Shown here: positions 31,129 to 42,790 of the stretch, in pieces | How the letters are laid out: each line of letters opens with the position of its first letter | Numbering within the stretch: position 1 is the stretch's first letter | Source: Acanthaster planci | Taxonomy: Eukaryota; Echinodermata; Asteroidea; Valvatida; Acanthasteridae | DNA: 60,000 nucleotides | Assembly (NCBI RefSeq): GCF_001949145.1 | Contig: NW_019091355.1 | Span: forward strand, 5,435,625-5,495,624 | Reading direction: 5' to 3' | The notes under the pieces: model-generated | The model's database searches: none | What the model was told of the DNA's origin: nothing | What the model saw: only the letters and a program-made list of their open reading frames with translations | Program-made: the position numbers and the translations under genes

Positions 31129-34100
31129 GTATATTACCCGTACACTTTTCCAATCATACTGTATTTTATGCCGTGTTTTATGCAGAGTTCATGCGCCACG
31201 AAATACCGTTGAAGAAACAAAAGTTTGAATTTACCAGAAAGATACGAGCCGTTCGTAAAATAACGCTTTTCCGAGAACTGATTTCGTCAGCATGCACATC
31301 CAGCTGTTACATGAGATCTCCTCGTCCAATGGAAATAATTCACTTCTACAGCTTATAAAATTGCACCCTTACCCGCACTGACAGGGCAAGGCTTTTCCTG
31401 GAAATCCGTGAATCACTTCTTCCAACCATGGTCCAACACAATCAATTGACACTCAGGCGTTTTTGTTTCGCCCGGAACACGTCAGTGTTCAACTTCAGAT
31501 CCAGGCCCAGTTGCTTAATGTGAACCCTTCGCGCGTGAACCCTCATCCGCAGACTCCGAGTATGTAACGACGTCGTGATGTCAAAGTCGCTTTCAGTCCT
31601 TGATCGCAAATGATGATGTGTATCCGTGGCCAGTATGCTGTCCCCTGTGAGGACAGTTGAATTCTGCACGCCTCGAGTATCATAATCTTGACGCAAGTCG
31701 CTATTGTGATTGTTAGTGGATAAACTCATCGCCGAGACACACTGCTGTTCACACGAACCGTCGTCTTTTGGCGATAAGTTGCGGTCAATTGCAAGCAGTA
31801 ACGTCGTGCTTGTTCTTTAGACTAGATTATCTGTATTTTAATGGGACTTACTAAAGTTGCACTAACACAAAAAAGAGAATACATATCTTAACTGACATCA
31901 GAGTGTCTGTGTTTTTACAAGGATGGTTGCGTTTAAGATGCACGGTGCCTACATTGAAGGGGTTTTAGATAGCGCGATAAATCCGATAGACTATTCGCAG
32001 ACTTGAATCAAGTCTAGTTCTCTCCGAGCGAGACAGAAGCTTGACCTCTTGTAGCCCGCCTACCCGAGGAATCAACTTCTACAGGCAAGTCCCCGCTCGA
32101 AAAGAAAAGAAATGATTTAGTGCGGGCTTAACTGTTTATCCTCCATCTCCTCGCCGCTAGAAATCAATCCCGCCCGAGCGCCAGCGTGCCGAATAAATCT
32201 TTCAGTTTGCGGTAGCCAGATATCTTTCACCCGCCCGGAAAAGATATTACGGGGTTGCGATGATTGAGGAGTCGTTTCAGCATGTCCGGCGCTCTTTGAT
32301 TAGGGGGAGAGCCGGCTCGGTGTGGTGTTGTTGATTCGCTCTCAGGCACCGTTGACGTGTCCGCGGACAATCTCGATATGTCACGTGCTTTATATCCTGT
32401 CGCCGAAACTGTGCAGATAACAGTCTGGTTCCGGGATGCGTCACGTGTTACTGGACCGAATGAAACGTCACGCGGGTGTCGAAACGTTATAAGTAAAAGT
32501 CAAAAAGTACTGCGGACACACGCATGCATCTTTCTCTTCGAGGGAAACCAGTATGGTAGCTGAATGAACATGTGCCAAATCAGACGGCAAACTCATTTGG
32601 ATTTTTCGGAACAACAAAACGGTGCGTGATCTGTCCTGTGGCTTACTAATATTTCTGGACGTCAGTGCGAAAATAGTGTTTGGGTGAAATGGGGTTTGTA
32701 CATACGTACATCCAAAATGTACATCCACATGCAAATTGGTCTATTCACGCATTGTCACGGGGAGGGGGGCGTTGCAAGTGTTGTTCTTCGCCATTGCCTT
32801 GTCTGTGCTGGCGGTCTGCTTTCACTCGTCTTCTATACACATGTACCACCTTATCCAAGCTGCATTTCATTGATGTAATCTGATAGCAGTGTTTCCTCGC
32901 GCACCTCCACGGCCCATCAGATCCATGTTCCCACCTCCCCCCCTCCCAACTCTGGGGCCTGGTCTCTAGGAAGGCCAAGCGCGCCCCTGCCTCCCTGTGT
33001 CGCCGTCTGTTTTACCGTGGCTTTTATACTTGTGCTGTAAACACACCGACGAAAAGCTTGTCGCCTGCGCTTCTTGTGTGAGCTACCCAACCCGAAGATT
33101 CATTGATTTAATTTCTCGCTTGAAGGGAGCCCTCCACGGTTCTGCACGGAGGCGAACCGGCGGCGGCCTGGGCCGTGGCACACCCCGGTTGTGTCACTTT
33201 GCCACCCGGCCGGTCTACATCTGTCGCAAGCCGTTATTTTCTGCATCATTCATGCATGGTCTGCGAGTACCGGTTTTTATTATTATTTTTCCCTCAAAGG
33301 CCGCGTGTTATGTTGATAGAATGATTCAAAGACGGCGGCCTCATGTTCTCGGAAATGACAGCTGATGAAATGTCTTAATGTAAAGCTTTTTAGGGTTGCT
33401 GGTTCAGTGAAGTCGTTACGGAATGGGTGTTGAACGATAAAGACAAAAAAACGTGGAGTATAGTAATGATGTTTTCTCTGTTTGAAGCATGGCAACGTTT
33501 TGTCAGAAATTCTGTTTAGAGAAGGTTAAAACAGTTGCACCGTTCCACTGTAAGCTTTTATGTGAATTGAAACTCTGTATGTGTAATCATAGTCGCCTTT
33601 TCAAGTTCAGCTTATCACGTGAACAACGGAAAAAGTATGGTGGGCTTGCTGCCACCAAGAGTCGGACAGTGAATAGTAGTGTGCGTGTCATGTGTGTCTA
33701 CCCATGGAGGAACACAGTGTTCCTTCCTCCATGGTCTACCGTGTCTTCTCCGTGGAATACATGGTTTACGTTTTAAAATCCGTAATCGCTGGTATTTTTT
33801 GTCTGTCTCTGCAATTTCTAACCGTCCAACAAAGTTAATGGGGCTTTGCTTATTGTAAATTGTCTTGACTGCTTTTGGATCTTACACTACGAACATGAAA
33901 CAAAAGAAGCACAGTGCCCTAACAATGACCGTCCATTGTTATTGTTCCCTGCTCCTTTTGTTAGATGTGCATAGTGTCACTAGCATACTCTTTTGGGGGG
34001 AGGTTGCGTCAAACCACTCAAGAAAATATGATCATAGGCCAGTATATTCCGAACGGAGGCGTAAAGGCCGGCTCAAAGTTACCTCGAATACGTGAAATGC

Positions 34101-34382
34101 CCATCCAGTTTGAAGTCGCAAACCTAAATTCGCTAAATTTGAAATGAACATGCTGCATGAGAGACGTGTGTCTTTGTCTCGTACGTATCACCGATGCGTT
34201 TGCCTCATGAATTATACCCTGCATGTACATGTACGTACGAGCGTATATGTACGCTCAAGTTGCAAGTCGTATAGGCCCTACGTGTGGGTTCCATTTTGAC
34301 AGGTAAAGACCAGCTGATACTTGGCACGAAAGCAAACACAAACGCGAAGAAGCCTTTTGTGAGTGAAATTTGAATAACATCT
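31129..34382. other. Gene-free stretch
   Basis: No exon is supported. A short inverted repeat CCATGGAGGAA / TTCCTCCATGG lies at 33702-33734. G-rich and CpG-rich patches occur around 32750 and 33130. Confidence 0.4.
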
Positions 34383-34665
34383 GTTACACTAAGTTCTTCA
34401 AAATCACGACTACATAACAATATGAATTCTCCTTACTAAAGACACTGTTGCTTTACCTTGTGATTTGGGGCAAGCTTTTGCTTAGTTACATAAGAGACGC
34501 CTCGCACCAATATGCACTGTTGGAAACTGTTGGTTTTTCAATGGAAAAATAGAAAAGAACGGCACAAAGGAGCCAGTCCATTCTAGAGATGGTGGACGCA
34601 ATGCAAAAGCTTGCCCCGAATAACGAGGTATAGCAACAGTGTCTTTAGTCTGGGGAATCTTTCGT
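34383..34665. mobile_element. Foldback MITE, family A, copy 2
   Basis: It repeats the internal order of 63-330: TTACACTAAGTTCTTC, ACTAAAGACACTGTTGCT, GGGGCAAGC, then CAAAGGAGCCAGTCCATTC, GCAAAAGCTTGCCCC, GAGGTATAGCAACAGTG and GTCTTTAGTCTGGGGAA. The inner stem is better preserved here than in copy 1. The outer ends are worse. Confidence 0.78.
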
Positions 34666-34794
34666 ACATATGCAGCAAGGTATGAGACGGAGAGAACCCC
34701 CCCCCCCTGCTTTGTGTTGGCCATTGTCTTGCAGGAATCTGGGGAATTCCTTTCAGACATCTTGGGGGGAGGATGTGTTAAGTAACAATAGTCT

Positions 34795-34852
34795 NNNNNN
34801 NNNNNNNNNNNNNNNNNNNNNNNNNNNNNNNNNNNNNNNNNNNNNNNNNNNN
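34795..34852. other. Assembly gap (58 N)
   Basis: Run of N shortly after the second family-A MITE. The open frames predicted through it are artefacts. Confidence 0.99.
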
Positions 34853-35539
34853 TTTCTTGCTGGGTATACTTTCGTGACGTCAAATTCGCCTCACCGCACC
34901 TTCGCCTCCAGTATGAACGGGCCTTCAGGCAAACTCGCTCTAAATCCGTGCTTATAATGGTTTCAAGTAAGCAGGAACGCGAGACGGCGTTCGCATTTGG
35001 ACTCCCGACCGTGAATTTGACCGTGCCTATTGCGTTTGTACTGTATGTACATGTAAATTGTGATCAAGCGTTCAGCCTCGCTGAACTACATGTAATTCGT
35101 GCGTTAACTTTCAAGGCTGACTTGTATTATGAAGTAGCGCAAGGTACTGCCGAAAGTTTGCCTGCTTCGAAGTGTAAAATTTTAATGTGATATAAAATAT
35201 TAAGTTGACACTCGAAGAGGTTCATCTTGCAGTATGTGTGAAAGTGCTCGGTTTGCACTAGTCACGCACGCAGTCAATCATGGGCAAGGCAGCTGTCTCC
35301 AAACAGTTTTGAATAAAGGAGCAATAAACCGTTGGCGTGAATCAAGGTGTATGGTTGTGAGGTTTCATTAAAGTAGGCCTATACCATTTGGGGCCGTGTT
35401 CCCTGTCAAGTCGGCATAAGGAAAAGCTGTCAACTTCTGTTTAATTAAGCAGAATGACACTGCCGGGCTAAATGTTTTCTCCGAGGGAAAAAAAGCAGAG
35501 ATGTAATTTTGGTCGCGAAATTTTAAACTCACACTCGTA

Positions 35540-35830
35540 AGAGCCTAGTGTATCACCAACGTGCACGCACCATAGATCACCGCATTATCAACTTTTTCCC
35601 CTTTCGCGCCTTTGCGGGCCACTGGCTCGTCCGCTCAGCGCGTCAGCATTTACACCTCGCGCATGCGTTAGCCCGCACCGAGTGCGCCGCACCTGTTTGG
35701 GCCTGTCACACGACCGGGCGAGCGGGCATCGCTTAACGACAGCTGCCGCGCTGCCGAGCTGTCATTTTCTCGCCATCGCTATATATATCACTCTCAAATC
35801 AAACCGATAGAATGACAGGCTGGGCCAGCG
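35540..35830. promoter_or_regulatory. CpG-rich patch with NRF1-like and MEIS-like words
   Basis: A CpG-dense segment contains CGCGCATGCGTTAG (NRF1-like palindrome), CACCTG and CAGCTG E-boxes, TATATATATCAC, and TGACAG (MEIS/TGIF core). It could be a promoter or an enhancer. No first exon can be tied to it. Confidence 0.3.
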
Positions 35831-38800
35831 CGAAACACGGTCAGGTTACAAGACGAAGGGCCCTTGATCTATTAATACTACTAGGCCGCTACTTGTCCGC
35901 TCCTCTCCGAGTAGTTACACGCTGCGTATTTTGAGCTCCCTATGAAATATTCAAGTCTGAAATTTAAAAGTATCCTTGGACAAACACTGAAACATTGATC
36001 AAGACATGTGATCACGCAGTTTATTATTAAATACATGTAGTTCAATAGTGCCCACTGATTTTTTTTTAAATTTGAGATAAGAAGCTCTTTGCAAAGGCCT
36101 GCATACTTCAGAAAGGATGGTTTTGGTGATGGCTGGTGATACCTTTAGATTTAAGGGCCCATGTAATGAACTTAATGGAAATGATATTTAATACTACTTT
36201 GTGTCCGTCTTAATGTATGAGAACTATTTTACTAACCTTTTGGGTAATCTTATAGAAAAGTGAACACTTAAAAAAAACTGTTCGTGACAAACGAGGGCGC
36301 TGTTGCTGTGATTTCATTCCAGGAAGACAGTGTTGTTGACAGTGGGAGATTGGTTGGGTTGGGTTTCACCCAGTAGATTTTTTCTACTGTAACGAAGTGA
36401 AACAACGAATTACCAAAAACAAAACATCCAAAATTCTGGCAAATGTTGGTGCTGCAATAATTTCAATATCGATGTTAGTTCCGATCCCGTGACGACATGA
36501 CACCTTTGCTTGCAAGCACGCAGAAATTTCTGTACCGTAAACCTACACAGTGACACCAAAATGCCTTGTGGTTAAATAAAATGATCCCCGTTGTTATTTC
36601 ATGGGCCCTCTAATCCAATTTCATTTTACAAAACCTCCACGAGGACTTTGGTGAAGATGAAACCATTGCTGTGGATGCACTGATGGACTTGATGAGTGAA
36701 GGCCTCTTAACACACTACTTTCGTGTCAGGCTCGTTCGTCATTATAAAATCTAGAAGAAACTGCACCGTGTAGCTTGCTTCAAATAATACTGACGTCGAT
36801 ATCTTGGCGATGACACACGCAGTCTGATTGTCTGGCTGAAACACTCTTCTGTCATCTCCACGATCTAGCGGATAAAATACTCAAATGAATATCACTTCGA
36901 GGTATCAAAATTAGTTGACGTATCCATCCATCCCCGCCCGTCCTCTGAGTGATAACAAACCATGATTGCTTATTTTCCGAATGGCTTTTAGCAAACCAAC
37001 GGCCACAACAAACAAACCCCCGATAATTTAATCTAGACTTGACGTACGGCAGTCCCCTTTTTTCTCTTCCTTTTTTTCCTCCGTGCGCTGGCAATCGCCA
37101 TAAATTTCTCCCCTTGCTAATTTGACGGATGATAAAAGTTGGCATTCTGGAGCGCCCAGGTTGGGATATGAAACCGCCAATGTCTACCCTGCTTGAGAGA
37201 GTGCTCATGTCATCTGACCCCCATTGATTGGATTCAAGGTTCGTGTTACGGGAGAAAAAGTGTCCGTGGTTGGACGCTCGAATTGGGCAGTTCCACTGCA
37301 TTCAAAGAAATGGAGGCCATGATTGGGCAAAAGTAAATATCTCAAACATCATTTGTCTCCGAATTCGGATTCTTTTTTGTTGTTCTGCGTTTGGTTTTTT
37401 TGTTTTGTTTTTGTTTTGTTTGTGTGTGTGTGTATTTTTGTCATATTTTGCAATTTGGCTGTTTACTTCTCCAACGAGGCCAAAACCTTCCCACTTGATT
37501 TTTCCATACATGTTTCTGTAATTATAAACAGATAAATGATGTAATATGGGCTCAAAACTATTGCAATAATGAACATTTGAAGCTCACTCGCTATCAAAAG
37601 GGACGTGAACTGATTGAACCCTTTTTAATTAAACGTTGCTGCCTTTAGAGAGCCTCAAGATGCGGCGCCATGTCCCCTGTGCTTCTTCATTTTGCTCTCA
37701 CAAACTGACCGATCATCATCACCCAAACAAAACGATATCTCTCGCTCTGTGTTCCGACGACCCCCTCCGAACCTACACAAGCTTCCTCCCTGCCTCCGCA
37801 AGTTCAGTTGATCGTGTTTGACAGCTCCCTCTCTCTCATGGATTCTAGCCCCGCTTTTAGTCCCCGTCAGATCCGTCCCGACTAACCAATACAAAGTGAC
37901 ACCTTGTTTGCCGTCAGAGGGACATAATTTCATTGGCACTGATGAACCCTAGAGTGCAGAGGCAGCAGTGCGGTGCCAGCTTCGGTTTGGATGGCTGCTC
38001 TTGACGCGGGTGGACACACGCGTTCAGCATCTTAATACTGCAAGCCGATTAAAGTCGATTTTTGTGAAATGCCGTTTGAGTCGTCAAAATCCTTCTTCCT
38101 CCAGTTGCATCTCCATGGAAACAAAAGAAAACAAAACCCGACAACGATGAAGCATTATTCTCTCTCGGCTTAACATCACTTTATACATGTACATTGCAGT
38201 TTAGTTTCCCAACCCATTTAGGTGCTCTGTTTCCTGTTTCTTTGAGTCCCGTGATGTGGCAGTGTCACGATAAGAGTACTCTCCGTCTTGCTCACTCTGC
38301 ACGACGCAGTGCATGGGCTCGCACCTTTTACTCTCGATGGGAACAGGTAGCCAGTCGGCCACCTGACCATCGACCAGATTGCAAACTGCAGACCTTTCAC
38401 AGACGGAGTTCGATTAGCGACTATTTTGTCAACCAGTGGTCGGTTTTTCTGTACCTGGTATGAGGAATAAAATGTATGTGTATAGGTTACCAGGCCATCA
38501 CTGATCGAACTGGGCCCTTGCGCTTCAACTGTCTGTCTGAGTCAATTAAAGAGTAAGTTAAAAACTCCGAAATAACGCTCAATTCAGTTGCCAATTTGAA
38601 TTTAACTCCCCACGAGCATATTTCTCGTGTAGTTTTTGATTCAGTGATTTTCGTAATCAATTCAACTTTGGAAGTCATCTTTTCAAATTACGGTACTTTC
38701 AAAGAAAGTTCCTTTTCCCTAATCGGATGATTGGATTTAGTAACCATAAAAAGCACTTTGCAAGTAGTGTTTTGGCAAAAACATGAATATGGAAGGTCAG

Positions 38801-40060
38801 TCCACGGCGTGCCGTGTTCACTGTCTCTCGTCTCCGTGTGTCACAACACGTTAAGTCGGTGATCGTATATCACTCATTCTGCCCATTGCTTGGCATTTTT
38901 CATCATGGCTGGGCGGCGGGAATTAACCCTGGGGAAACGCGATAGCGCCGACACCTTTGCCCCGCTCCAGCTCCCTGTCTAAAATATCCATTTACCTGTG
39001 TGGATCGGGAATGCCGCGCTACTTCACCTGCCCCGCCGAAGATTTGTGTGATTTTCTGGGTGTCAGCAGGGAGGCACTGGTTCTGCGATAGCGGAAGGGA
39101 TTTATAGCTGCCTGACAAGGGGCTTGACCGTCGTTCTCTCTCTGGACGGAATGCGGTCTGATTATAGGTTACTCAGTCGGCCATCGGGAGCATATTTTGA
39201 GCGTTGTCGTCATCTGTCTCCTGTATGGACAGCGCTTCTAATTTGACGAAAGTGTGATTTGCTGCCCACCAGACAGTTCTAACCGAAACATACTACCTCG
39301 GTATCCCCATCCCATTCTATAAGAATGTGGCAAAAGTTTTGCACAACGAGGCCTACACGTGTACCCTTCGCTGGGGAAGGCTTGTAGCCTTCCTTTGGAC
39401 AGGCAGTGGACCAGGGAAAAAAGTTGGTGGGATTTAGATTCCCTCATCCCCCGAGATTTACGCCTATGGTGCTCGTTATAGTTTCGGATGCCCCCGTCAG
39501 TCTCTATGTTGCCACATTGACAGCAAATATTGCATGTTTCAGGTGTACTTCCGTGAAACGTTGTTGGAACATACAGCATGCCCCCGCCCCCGGCTGGTCG
39601 GATGTACTGCCTAGCCTCGCAGGTACTTTTGCTCCCAATTGGCCTTGGAAGGAGACTCTCTGGTTGGGGTTGGTTCCTGGGATGTCTTCTAGATGATCTC
39701 TTTAGGTCGGGGACGATTAGGGGACTCATGAGAGGACCTTAATTGACTTTAGTTTTGCGGGTGAAAGACTCCTTGGAACGAAGGTGGGGTTTTGTGTGTA
39801 GAGTGGACTCAGAGGTTCCTGGCTGGGCGTAGTGACCGAGGTGATGAGAGTGGGTGGGCGTGAGACACGGTCCTGTGAGTCAGATTGCCGACACCTATAT
39901 TCTATGGTTCTTTTGGAGGGCGTTTTTGATTGGACAGTCGCCATGAACGAGAATAATTTTGATGTTATCTGACGTCACTTGGTTTTTTTCATGATGTCTC
40001 CGGTACACTTTCGCGGAGAAAGAAATTATTATTTCGAGTAACTGTTAAATCTGATCTTGC
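35831..40060. other. Gene-free stretch with unassigned open frames
   Basis: The two longest open frames of the window lie here on the minus strand (149 codons at 36852-37301 and 163 codons at 39238-39729). Neither has a recognisable domain, splice signals or a neighbouring exon. A short coding-looking stretch at 36614-36754 is treated in the findings. T/G-rich simple sequence lies at 37375-37440. Confidence 0.35.
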
Positions 40061-40061
40061 G

Positions 40062-40083
40062 GAGAGAGAGAGAGAGAGAGAGA
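40062..40083. repeat. (GA)n microsatellite
   Basis: Uninterrupted GA dinucleotides, about eleven units. Confidence 0.95.
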
Positions 40084-41849
40084 TGGCAATACAATCATAC
40101 TCACAAATATTCGTATTAATATAAGACACTATGCACAAATGGAGATTGACACGGGACACAATATAAACCGGCTGTCAGGTTATAAGCTGATTGGCCATTG
40201 AAAGTCCTTTACTAACAAACTGTGCTGGAAGTGCGTAGATCAGAAGAGACCGTAGAGTGTTCTGTACTATGAATGTGGGTCGTGTCGTGTTTGCTGTCAA
40301 AAAATCGATGCCCGATTTATTTTGCTTGTGCATAGAAAATACTTTTGTCATAAGAAAAAGCAGGTCGCCCCTGTACCCTCGCGTGAGGAAGCCATTAAAA
40401 TCAAATTTCGTGAGAGTCCCATCTAAAAAAACAGGAATGATTAATTTCATTTTGAAAACAACAAAAAGCCGTAAATATGCCGATAAACGTTCCCGGCCAG
40501 AACCGCGGCTCAGGGATGATTAATCTTTGCAAAATGAATCCAGAAATATTAACCTACATACGCAAACCCTCCGCCCACATTGGCGAGCGCGCACCATTAC
40601 ACAGACGGAGTCGGGGCTTGCTAGCTGGGAAAAACAAACCTGAAAATGGCCCGAAGTAGTAAAGGAAAATCTCTGAAGCTGCTTTGTTATTTTGTTTGTT
40701 CAATTATTTTTGACAGTAGAACATCAATTACTAGTTCCATCGTAGACTTCTGTTCCATCGATCGACCCATTTTTTTTCAGAACGTCAAATTACCGGCGCT
40801 GTCGGTTTCGTTAAGTTGTTTTTTAGCAACACACTGATAGAAACTTCACCGAAACTTTGTCCTGCGATATTCCTGACAGTATGACTATGTTGATTGCATG
40901 TACAATGTCAACTTAATAGAATTTCGAAGATTAAATTGGATAATATGCCTGTGAAATTGGCTTGCGTAAAACTCGTGCAACCTTATACCGAGTCATATCC
41001 GCTTTGGATTGTACTAATGTTATCAACAGTTCCAAAGATGGGCCCTAGAACTCACAAGAGCTGAAGGGAAGTCTGTTTAGGCTTCGGCTGAGGGGAACTA
41101 GGTTCACTGTCGACTTTCCCGTTGCTCCCGGTGCAGTTTGAATCTGAGAGGTTGAAACTTAGTTGTGTAATGCCATTTCTGCTGACAGGTGACATCCGTT
41201 CTAAGCAGTGAGTTACAGCATACGGAAGTGTCGAGATCGTGAAGTAGATGCCACGAAATCCTAGCCTGGTACAGTTCAATTAGGACGTATGTGTTAGCGC
41301 CCAAAATATCGAGCCCACTTGTCCCCCTTGCACTTGGATGTGTGGAGTAGCAAGAGGCCTCTCGTGCATTGAGGATGTTGTAAACAGATTGCAGAACCCC
41401 CCCCCCCACGCAAAACCTGTGATCCTTCGTCACGATCTCATTTTCCCCCATCAAGTGACTGCCTCTTAATCTGGGGATCTACCCCCGCAGAACCTCCTTT
41501 TTGCGAACCCCGGTCTTGACCCCGTTGCCCGGGCCCATCCAACTAGTTTCCCGCATTCTGGGTAGGCTAGACTGGCACCCAGTCCCAATGACAGTTGGAG
41601 TCGTAGGTTTACACACCGTCGTTTCCTACACGGGATAAGATGACGCAAAACCCAATGGATGCACGAGCATAGTCACTTTTGCACTTGCGCGGTTAGGCAT
41701 GCAACCTTCTTTCAGATGAGCTGACTTCCTTGTTTCGTACTTCATAAGCAGTCCTTTGCAATGTACTGCATGGACAATACTCAACAAAGTCTCCATGCCT
41801 ACTTAATATTTGGAATTCCCTTTTTTTAAATTTCAGAACTGAATTTACC
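40084..41849. other. Gene-free stretch
   Basis: No supported exon or repeat. A short frame MARSSKGKSLK begins at 40646 with acceptable start context, but it runs into hydrophobic non-conserved sequence with no donor I trust. Confidence 0.35.
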
Positions 41850-42015
41850 TTGTGGTTAGGGTTATCTTGGTTCATAATAAGGTCAGGGGTTTCGAATCCA
41901 GCTGCTAACCGTATGTGTCCTCAGGCAAGCCACTTGCCCCTTTCTGGTCTCTCACCACCTATAGGAGTGTTAAAAAAAAGGGGGGGGGGGACAACCCGCG
42001 ACGCTGGACTTGTAC
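41850..42015 (+). mobile_element. tRNA-derived SINE
   Basis: The head resembles a tRNA: TGTGGTTAGGGTTATC is A-box-like, and GGGTTTCGAATCC about 35 bp later is a B box. Then follow CTGCTAACC, TCCTCAGGCAAGCCACTTG, CTCACCACC and a body ending GGGGACAACCCGCGACGCTGG. This order (B box, CTT-GGGCAAGGCACTT-like word, CACCC, GGGTACC-like tail) is the one I know from SINEs of echinoderms and other marine deuterostomes. The element is diverged, with an expanded AAAAGGGGGG run at 41972-41990. The strand is that of internal pol III transcription. Confidence 0.75.
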
Positions 42016-42639
42016 TTCATCGAGAGAGATATTCTCGGTCATTTCATTCATACAACTGAAACTCAGAGATAACGCAGGCCTAACGAGCCACCTTAGCTCG
42101 TGACAGGCTTTACATTTTCACAAAAGGCATGCATGGTTTCTTGCTTGATGTTGCTTAGCCACATGTTGGCGTTAAGTAATTTTCACACGTTATGTCATTT
42201 GACACTGGAACATCCACTGTTTATCTCCTAGCTACACATTACACGGCAAAGTGCCGAAGGGCATTCTATTCTATACCACTCCACTTCTCACCCTGCAATT
42301 AATAATGTTGACATGTTTCTTGTTTTTAATTATGAAATTGGGCCTTGGACCGTTCTCAATGCGAAGTTACCGAGTGATAGACTGCAAGAACGAGGACTTG
42401 AGTGCGTTTTTTAATCTGGATAGTGCGCTCATGTCGTGGCTCACCGAAAGCACCAAATTCTACTATGACTTACAAATCAAAGTCATGAGCGCCATCTACG
42501 CCTACGCCCGCCGATATGTCCGAACGTTGACGAATGTGCGCATCAACTTCATTAGAGAAATCACGTATGATTGTGACTGATAGGAGCGTACACCCTGCAC
42601 GATCCCCCAGTTAAAAGCTGCAATTTCTGTAAAAAGCAG
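42016..42639. other. Gene-free stretch
   Basis: A plus-strand open frame of 110 codons (42251-42580) crosses this part. Its last 70 codons look balanced, but there is no family match and no splice context, so I do not call a gene. Confidence 0.3.
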
Positions 42640-42790
42640 CCATTTCCTTAACCAAAAGACGCGGCTGATGACACTTGTCAGCACCCGAGTAAATGATTAG
42701 TATAATGCCGGTCGCTTTCTCCCACTCTATCCGTGCTGGAGGCCTCAATAAATTAATTCAATTTGTTTGCTTTTAACAGTAGCGACAAGC
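42640..42790. promoter_or_regulatory. Candidate regulatory element rich in homeodomain and MEIS words
   Basis: GCTGATGACACTTGTCAGCACC contains TGACA and its inverse TGTCA with a short spacer. It is followed by AAATGATTAGTATAATG and CTCAATAAATTAATTCAATT. The density of TAAT and TGACA words is unusual for random sequence of this composition. Inference only. Confidence 0.3.

Noticed and set aside
34482-34957. Open frames of 95-133 codons running through the N gap
   Set aside because: N positions were translated as X, so the frames are artefacts of the gap.
36852-37301. 149-codon minus-strand open frame
   Set aside because: It has no recognisable domain, no splice or promoter context, and the amino-acid composition follows local base composition. 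The DNA has TAAT-type words and could be regulatory instead.
40646-40837. Possible gene start MARSSKGKSLK
   Set aside because: After ten residues the frame becomes hydrophobic and unlike any conserved protein, with no trustworthy donor.
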